From Bacteroidia bacterium (GTDB taxonomy: Bacteria; Bacteroidota; Bacteroidia; Bacteroidales; Azobacteroidaceae): a stretch of DNA of 36,349 bases. The position numbers were made by a program, and so were the translations under genes. The stretch covers positions 1 to 36,349 of the forward strand of contig BNTV01000044.1 of NCBI GenBank assembly GCA_025996865.1, in the 5' to 3' direction. The notes below the pieces were generated by a model. That model worked only from the letters and a program-made list of their open reading frames with translations, was not told the origin of the DNA and ran no database searches. Below, in pieces: positions 32,178 to 36,349 of the stretch (its first letter is position 1; each line of letters begins with the position of its first letter).

Positions 32178-32468
32178 TAAAACAGCAATTATTTTTATAT
32201 AAATTGAAATATTTAACATTTTAAAAGTGACATATTGCAAATACACATTCACGGTATATTCGCCGTTCGAAATCGTATTTCATTGATCCACGACACGTGG
32301 CGGAAAGAACAGATTGAATAATAAACATATTCCGTCCCTAACGGGACGGCGCATCATGGAGATTGTCTTTTTTCTACCAATATTTTGTCCCTGACGGGAC
32401 AAGGCTTGGTTAGAGACGCCCAATTGGGCGTCTCTACGAGGGCATGAAACGCCCATCATCTTGTTTCT
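32178..32468. repeat. intergenic region with three palindromes
   Basis: No gene. It contains two related hairpins, CCGTCCC-TAAC-GGGACGG (32332-32349) and TTGTCCC-TGAC-GGGACAA (32385-32402), of the REP-like GTCCCTnACGGGAC type, and a 26-bp perfect palindrome TAGAGACGCCCAA with its complement (32411-32436) of the same family as the one at 31371. The last lies 33 nt beyond the GH3 stop codon and could act in transcript ends. A CCACGACACGTGG near-palindrome is at 32288-32300. Confidence 0.8.
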
Positions 32469-34772
32469 TTATTCTTTAACCTTTAAGGCTGCAATTTTCA
32501 AATCCTCCTTGCGCGAAGAAGAGCCGGCCATGACCTTAAAAGTCCCCGGCTCTATCACCCAATTCATCTTTTTGTCTAAAAAGCCTAATTGCTTTGGGGT
32601 AATGGTTAATTCTACCGTCTTCGTTTCTCCGGGAGCTAACTTCACTCTCGAAAAACCTGCTAATTCTTTCACCGGACGGGTTACGGAACTGTACTCATCC
32701 TGAATGTAAAGCTGCACAATTTCTGTTCCTTCGCGCGAACCGGCATTGGTCACCGGAATGTTTACTTTTACCGGTTCATTTTTTGAAATTTCCGTTTTAT
32801 CCAATTGAATATCGCCATACTCAAATGTGGTATAACTCAAACCGAAACCGAACGGGAACAACGGCTCGTTGGAACTTCCTTTGTAACCATGAAAATACGC
32901 GGAAGGCTTATGATTATAAATCATTTGTATCTGTCCGACGTGACGCGGGATGGTAACTGCTAATTTAGCCGAAGGATTTACTTTTCCGTAAAGGATTTCG
33001 GCGATGGCTTGTCCACCGTACATTCCCGGTTCCCAAGCGTTTATCAGGGCATCCGCATTGGCGGCCGCCCATTCTACGCCCAAAGGACGTCCCGAAATCA
33101 GGACGACAATTGTCGGTTTTCCGGAAGCTTTCACTTTCCGAATCAATTCGTTCTGCAAACCGACGAGATTGATATCCGAGCGGTCGGTATCTTCTCCGCT
33201 TGTCCGGTCTGTCCAACGGAAACGCATCATGTACTCACCGGCAACTACAATGTTTACATCGGCTTCTTTCGCTTTCCGGGCGGCTTCTTCCAGCTTGGCC
33301 GGATCCATATTGCGGGGATCCCAGCCTTGATCGACAAAGCTGACGTCACTATTTGCGGCAATCATTTGCAGGCCTTCGAGTACTGTAATTACATCTTCGT
33401 CTGTTTGCAATGCCGACCAATCGCCGAGGATATTCTGATCGTTGGCATTGATACCGGTAATCATTATTTTTTTGTATTTGGCTTCGTCCAAAGGTAAAAT
33501 ACCATTGTTGGTCAACAGGACAATCCCGTTGCGAGCCGCTTCCAAAGCCGTTTCCCGGTGTTCGGCGCTCAAACGGATTTGAGCCGATTTTCCGGGGTCG
33601 CAAAGAGGGTCGTTATCAAACAAACCCAGTTGAAATTTGGCGTAGAGAATCCGGCGTACCGATTCGTCAATTCTTGACACCGGAATACGTCCTTCTTTCA
33701 CCAATTCGCAAACGTATTCGTTCCAGAGAATACCGTGCATGTGCATGTCCATACCGGCCATAATGCTCTGGTAGAAAGCTTCCTTAATCGACGAAGCGGT
33801 ATGGTGGACGTCATACAAATGTTCGATATCCATCCAGTCGCTGACGACGAAGCCTTTAAAGCCCCATTCTTTGCGCAGGATGTCCTCCATCAACCATTCG
33901 TTGGCGTGTGCCGGAACACCGTTCACTTCGTTGTGCGCCGTCATAAAAGAACCGCCGCCGGCTTCAACTCCGGCTTTAAACGGCGGAAAAAATACTTCGC
34001 GGAGGGTTCGTTCCGAAAGGTCGGCAGGAGCGGCATTCGTTCCGTTAATCGGTTCGCTGCCACCGACAAAATGTTTGACACAAGCCAATACGTTCTCCGG
34101 ACCGAAGTCGCCTTGATAACCTTTCGTACTTGCGGCGCCCAACAGAGCGACCAAACAGGGGTCTTCTCCATAAGTCTCCCCTACCCTTCCCCAGCGGGGA
34201 TCGCGGGCGACTTCCACATTCGGATTGAATGTCCAGTGGAGATTCATGGAACGCATTTCTTGCGCTGTTTGTTGAGCAATCTTGTAAGCCATTGTCGTAT
34301 CGAAAGAACAAGCCAGACCGATATTGGTCGGATATACCGTATTGCCGGGAGCGTTGGCATTGCCATGAATGGCGTCTATCCCGATAATCAGGGGAATTTT
34401 CAGCCGGCTCTGCATGGCAAGGCTTTGCAGATAATTCGTTTCTTCAATGGTGAGCACGTGCAGGAAAGAACCGATCAGGCCTTCTTTTGTCCACTGTTCG
34501 ATATCGGAAAGTTTCGTGCCGGGATAAAATGCGTTGGCGGTATTGTTTTTCAAATCTTCTTCCGTCAAGTTTTTTTCGGCGGCTTTGATGTGTTCCAAAC
34601 CGACAAACTGATTCATCTGTCCGACTTTTTCTTCTAAAGTCATGCGGCCCAGCAGGTCTTCTACCCGTTTGGAAATGGGTTGCGTCTTGTCTAAATAGAC
34701 ATTCTTTTCCGTGCAGTTATAAAATTGGGATATCCATCCTAAAGCCAATAAATAGATACAAATTTTTTTCAT
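32469..34772 (-). CDS. bglX: GH3 beta-glucosidase-like lipoprotein (BglX type)
   Basis: The 767-aa protein has a lipobox (QFYNC, Cys20), an N-terminal GH3 barrel (MTLEEKVGQMNQF, PLIIGIDAIHGNANAPGNTV, DPRWGRVGETYGEDP, CVKHFVGG) with nucleophile Asp312 in GFVVSDWMDIEH, the alpha/beta sandwich domain (IVVAGEYMMRFRWTDRTSGE with the acid/base region) and a C-terminal fibronectin type III-like domain (LFPFGFGLSYTTFEYGDI, SVTRPVKELAGF). It cleaves terminal beta-D-glucosyl or related residues from oligosaccharides in the periplasm. It is followed by the repeat region and preceded by GH26 on the same strand, so a mannan or glucan role is likely. Confidence 0.92.
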   Translation of the reverse strand: MKKICIYLLALGWISQFYNCTEKNVYLDKTQPISKRVEDLLGRMTLEEKVGQMNQFVGLEHIKAAEKNLTEEDLKNNTANAFYPGTKLSDIEQWTKEGLIGSFLHVLTIEETNYLQSLAMQSRLKIPLIIGIDAIHGNANAPGNTVYPTNIGLACSFDTTMAYKIAQQTAQEMRSMNLHWTFNPNVEVARDPRWGRVGETYGEDPCLVALLGAASTKGYQGDFGPENVLACVKHFVGGSEPINGTNAAPADLSERTLREVFFPPFKAGVEAGGGSFMTAHNEVNGVPAHANEWLMEDILRKEWGFKGFVVSDWMDIEHLYDVHHTASSIKEAFYQSIMAGMDMHMHGILWNEYVCELVKEGRIPVSRIDESVRRILYAKFQLGLFDNDPLCDPGKSAQIRLSAEHRETALEAARNGIVLLTNNGILPLDEAKYKKIMITGINANDQNILGDWSALQTDEDVITVLEGLQMIAANSDVSFVDQGWDPRNMDPAKLEEAARKAKEADVNIVVAGEYMMRFRWTDRTSGEDTDRSDINLVGLQNELIRKVKASGKPTIVVLISGRPLGVEWAAANADALINAWEPGMYGGQAIAEILYGKVNPSAKLAVTIPRHVGQIQMIYNHKPSAYFHGYKGSSNEPLFPFGFGLSYTTFEYGDIQLDKTEISKNEPVKVNIPVTNAGSREGTEIVQLYIQDEYSSVTRPVKELAGFSRVKLAPGETKTVELTITPKQLGFLDKKMNWVIEPGTFKVMAGSSSRKEDLKIAALKVKE

Positions 34773-34785
34773 CTTTTAATAATTT

Positions 34786-34875
34786 TGCCCCCCGGCCCCC
34801 TAAAGGAGGAGTTGGGCAGTGAGTTTATTTTTTAGGGTACGGCAAAGCCTCCCCTTTAGGGGATTTAGGGGTTTT
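34786..34875. repeat. CCCCTAAAGG inverted-repeat element between GH26 and GH3
   Basis: CCCCCTAAAGGAGG (34796-34809) and CCTCCCCTTTAGGGG (34848-34862) are inverted copies flanking about 40 nt, with GCCCCCCGG outside on one side and ATTTAGGGGTTT on the other. Sequences of this type (CCCCTAAAGGGGAC, GGTCGGGGGGCAA) are dispersed in Bacteroidetes genomes, from memory. The element overlaps the last codons of the GH26 gene, whose stop TAA lies in AACCCCTAA. Confidence 0.7.
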
Positions 34876-35983
34876 TCAAATCCTCCCGTGAAAGGACTTT
34901 ACCGGTAGCAAAAGCATTTCGCCAAAAAGCCGCATCCCCGTGTTGGTGCGCTTCCGATTGAAACGCGGCGCTGCCCGGAGTCAGCGTGCGGTCGTAGTCA
35001 TACCAAGTCATGAACCACGACCAGTTGGCGCCGGCATTGAGTTGTTCCCCGATTCCGGCCACATTGCCGCACTCGCTGAGCGAAACGATTCTGTTCGGGA
35101 AACACTGTTCCAAGTTTTTGTATTCGAGGAACATAGCGTTAGCGCTTTTTTGATTGTACATATCACGGCCGATAATATCCACGTATTCATCGCCCGGATA
35201 CCAATTGTCATCGCCGCTTTCACTTGTCCAAACCCAGATAAGATTATTCAATCCTTTGTTTTTGAAATAGTTAAACATCAATCGCCACAAATTTTTAAAA
35301 GGTTCCGGCCCTTTTGCGCCCCACCAAAACCAAGCCGTACCGCCGGAATATTTACCGTAATTGCCCATCGCTTCGTGCAAAGGTCGCCAAAGGATGGGAA
35401 TATTTTTGTTTTTCAACAACAGCAGATAGTTTGCAATCTTCTCCAGATCAGCCATCATGATCGTGTTTTCACGTGTGCCGGATTTAAGCGCTTCGCGAAT
35501 ATCGAAATCGGTTTCTTCCGTGTAAAAACTGTAATCGTTGCCGGTACTATTCGCTCTTTTCGGTACGTTCCAATGCCACATACAACTGACAATGCCGCCT
35601 GCATTCCGCCAATCTTCCACGACCTTTGTATCACCGTAGTCAATCCAGCCGCTACCCGGCGAAGAAGCGAATAAAAAGATGTAATCAAAACAATTCAAAG
35701 CCGGATATTTTCCGGTGTGTTGATGCACCCATTCGGCTTCGTTGGTGTTCCACGATACATTGGCAACCGTTCCGGAAATAATTTTCTTACCGAAATTCGC
35801 TTTCAGGAAATCGTACAACCGGACGGCTTCGGACGAGGGATTCGGCACAACCAAATTCGGGATAACAGGAGTTACCGGCGCCGGAATTTCCGGGTCGTCA
35901 ATGGGATTATCCGGTTTTTCACAACCGGCCCACAGAAAAAGCAGGGTAATAAAAAACAATTGGTGAAAATTAATTTTTGTCAT
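34865..35983 (-). CDS. GH26 beta-mannanase-like lipoprotein
   Basis: The 372-aa protein has a lipobox (LWAGC, Cys21), a Pro-rich linker (about 25-48) and a GH26 barrel: KKIISGTVANVSWN, GGIVSCMWHWNVP, IPILWRPLHEAMGNYGKYSG with acid/base Glu204, WTSESGDDNWYPGDEYVDII and RIVSLSECGNV with nucleophile Glu304. GH26 members are mostly endo-beta-1,4-mannanases, with some other beta-glycanases. Its last residues (REDLKNP) and stop codon lie in the CCCCTAAAG element, so the very C terminus may be element-derived. It sits 92 nt upstream of GH3 in the same direction. Confidence 0.9.
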   Translation of the reverse strand: MTKINFHQLFFITLLFLWAGCEKPDNPIDDPEIPAPVTPVIPNLVVPNPSSEAVRLYDFLKANFGKKIISGTVANVSWNTNEAEWVHQHTGKYPALNCFDYIFLFASSPGSGWIDYGDTKVVEDWRNAGGIVSCMWHWNVPKRANSTGNDYSFYTEETDFDIREALKSGTRENTIMMADLEKIANYLLLLKNKNIPILWRPLHEAMGNYGKYSGGTAWFWWGAKGPEPFKNLWRLMFNYFKNKGLNNLIWVWTSESGDDNWYPGDEYVDIIGRDMYNQKSANAMFLEYKNLEQCFPNRIVSLSECGNVAGIGEQLNAGANWSWFMTWYDYDRTLTPGSAAFQSEAHQHGDAAFWRNAFATGKVLSREDLKNP

Positions 35984-36002
35984 ATATATTTTTAAACAAT
36001 AA

Positions 36003-36074
36003 GAGGCTGTCTCAAAAGTCCCGCTTCGTCATTGCGAGCCGTAGGCCGGGTACAAACCCTTTTTAGACAGCCTC
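36003..36074. repeat. 72-bp MITE-like element with 16-bp terminal inverted repeats
   Basis: GAGGCTGTCTCAAAAG (36003-36018) and the reverse complement of 36059-36074 (GAGGCTGTCTAAAAAG) agree at 14-15 of 16 positions. GAGGCTGTCT ends are common in IS-derived sequences. The interior CGTCATTGCGAGCCGTAGG is a frequent bacterial dispersed repeat motif. The hairpin could also terminate transcription of the partial gene at 36087. Confidence 0.65.
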
Positions 36075-36086
36075 ATTATCTATTTA

Positions 36087-36349
36087 TCAGTTCCCTGTCA
36101 ATGTAATTTTCGTAATCGTCAAACCATTGCCGCCAAGGATAAATGCAGTAGTTGACCATCCGTCATCGACTGTCATTGCTGTACTCAGAATGTGTTGCGT
36201 TAATTCGATTTCATACGAAGTTGAATTGTCAGGAAATTTCAGCACTTCATATTGTGCATCGAAATTCGGATCATCAATCGTGAATTTTGTCCAATTGGCA
36301 TCTTGTACGGCAATTTGCGGATCGGATGATATGGTACAATAATGAAATT
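36087..36349 (-). CDS. C-terminal part of a surface glycan-binding-type protein (partial)
   Basis: A minus-strand frame runs from the window edge to TGA 36089-36087, about 87 codons. It reads TISSDPQIAVQDANWTKFTI, then APQYEV-like AQYEVLKFPDNSTSYEIEL and DDGWSTTAFILGGNGLTITK, ending ITLTGN. Alternating strands with Trp and Gly-Gly-Asn-Gly are typical of galactose-binding-like or CBM-type beta-sandwiches in Bacteroidetes surface proteins next to GH26 genes. The 5' part is outside the window, so function remains open. Confidence 0.6.
   Translation of the reverse strand, partial: FHYCTISSDPQIAVQDANWTKFTIDDPNFDAQYEVLKFPDNSTSYEIELTQHILSTAMTVDDGWSTTAFILGGNGLTITKITLTGN

Noticed and set aside
32332..32402. 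GTCCCTnACGGGAC pair as a CRISPR or attachment site
   Set aside because: Only two units with unequal flanks; they fit REP-like hairpins better.
33735..34637. 300-codon plus-strand ORF
   Set aside because: It is antisense to the GH3 gene, whose motifs are complete; no protein-like features.
1..36349. tRNA and rRNA genes
   Set aside because: I saw no cloverleaf-like segment or rRNA sequence on either strand by eye; a tRNAscan run would be decisive.

Overview
The window looks like a chromosomal segment of a Bacteroidales bacterium (Bacteroides/Parabacteroides/Dysgonomonas-like; the genus cannot be fixed from sequence alone). Evidence: a GG-leader RiPP precursor and a GLPGLI-family protein, many Bacteroidetes-type lipoproteins, sigma-ABfr-type promoters (TTTG ~20 nt TAnnTTTG), very few Shine-Dalgarno sequences, and a dense set of polysaccharide-degrading enzymes.

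Layout. (1) 1-1230: AT-rich debris with a decayed DDE transposase on the minus strand and, on the plus strand, a promoter plus the start of an ORF that runs into it. (2) 1232-5579, plus strand: a RiPP-type locus with precursor peptide, hairpin attenuator, GLPGLI protein, a radical-SAM maturase reduced to a short internally deleted remnant, and an outer-membrane beta-barrel protein. (3) 5600-6035: IS21-like end repeats and gene scraps. (4) 6036-29342, minus strand: a run of about 15 closely spaced genes that reads as one carbohydrate-degradation operon, headed by a LacI-type regulator. In transcription order it holds a truncated rhamnogalacturonan lyase (PL11-like), GH105, [inserted element], ROK kinase, GmhA-like isomerase, DUF5107/TPR protein, an internally deleted glycosidase-like protein, GH78 rhamnosidase, MFS sugar transporter, GH92 mannosidase, GH28, beta-helix protein, LmbE/PIG-L deacetylase, [inserted element], CE7 acetyl esterase and a clan-A glycoside hydrolase. 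No SusC/SusD pair is present in the window. (5) 29470-31277: aldo/keto reductase and SMP-30/gluconolactonase. (6) 31512-32177: a HicAB toxin-antitoxin unit with its promoter and operator. (7) 32469-36349: GH3, GH26 and the end of another surface protein, probably a beta-mannan/glucan module.

The enzymes fit attack on a pectin-type polymer (rhamnogalacturonan: PL11 remnant, GH105, GH28, GH78, CE7 acetyl removal), with extra mannosidase, deacetylase and sugar-phosphate functions. Several members are damaged (PL11 cut to about 106 aa, a glycosidase-like ORF missing its middle), so the locus may be partly relict.

The most unusual observation is a pair of inverted-repeat-bounded elements (8909-9297 and 24705-26622) inserted at two gene boundaries of the same operon. 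They share terminal repeats, a boxA-like motif, an AATTGAGAAT hairpin, a -7 promoter box and a terminator, but carry unrelated cargo: a small acidic ORF in one, an AlbA/Schlafen-type ATPase-regulator in the other. Both cargo genes carry lesions at their 5' ends. A second unusual signal is a family of GTAGAGACGC-type palindromes, two of which sit in frame inside the DUF5107 coding sequence, like Rickettsia palindromic elements.
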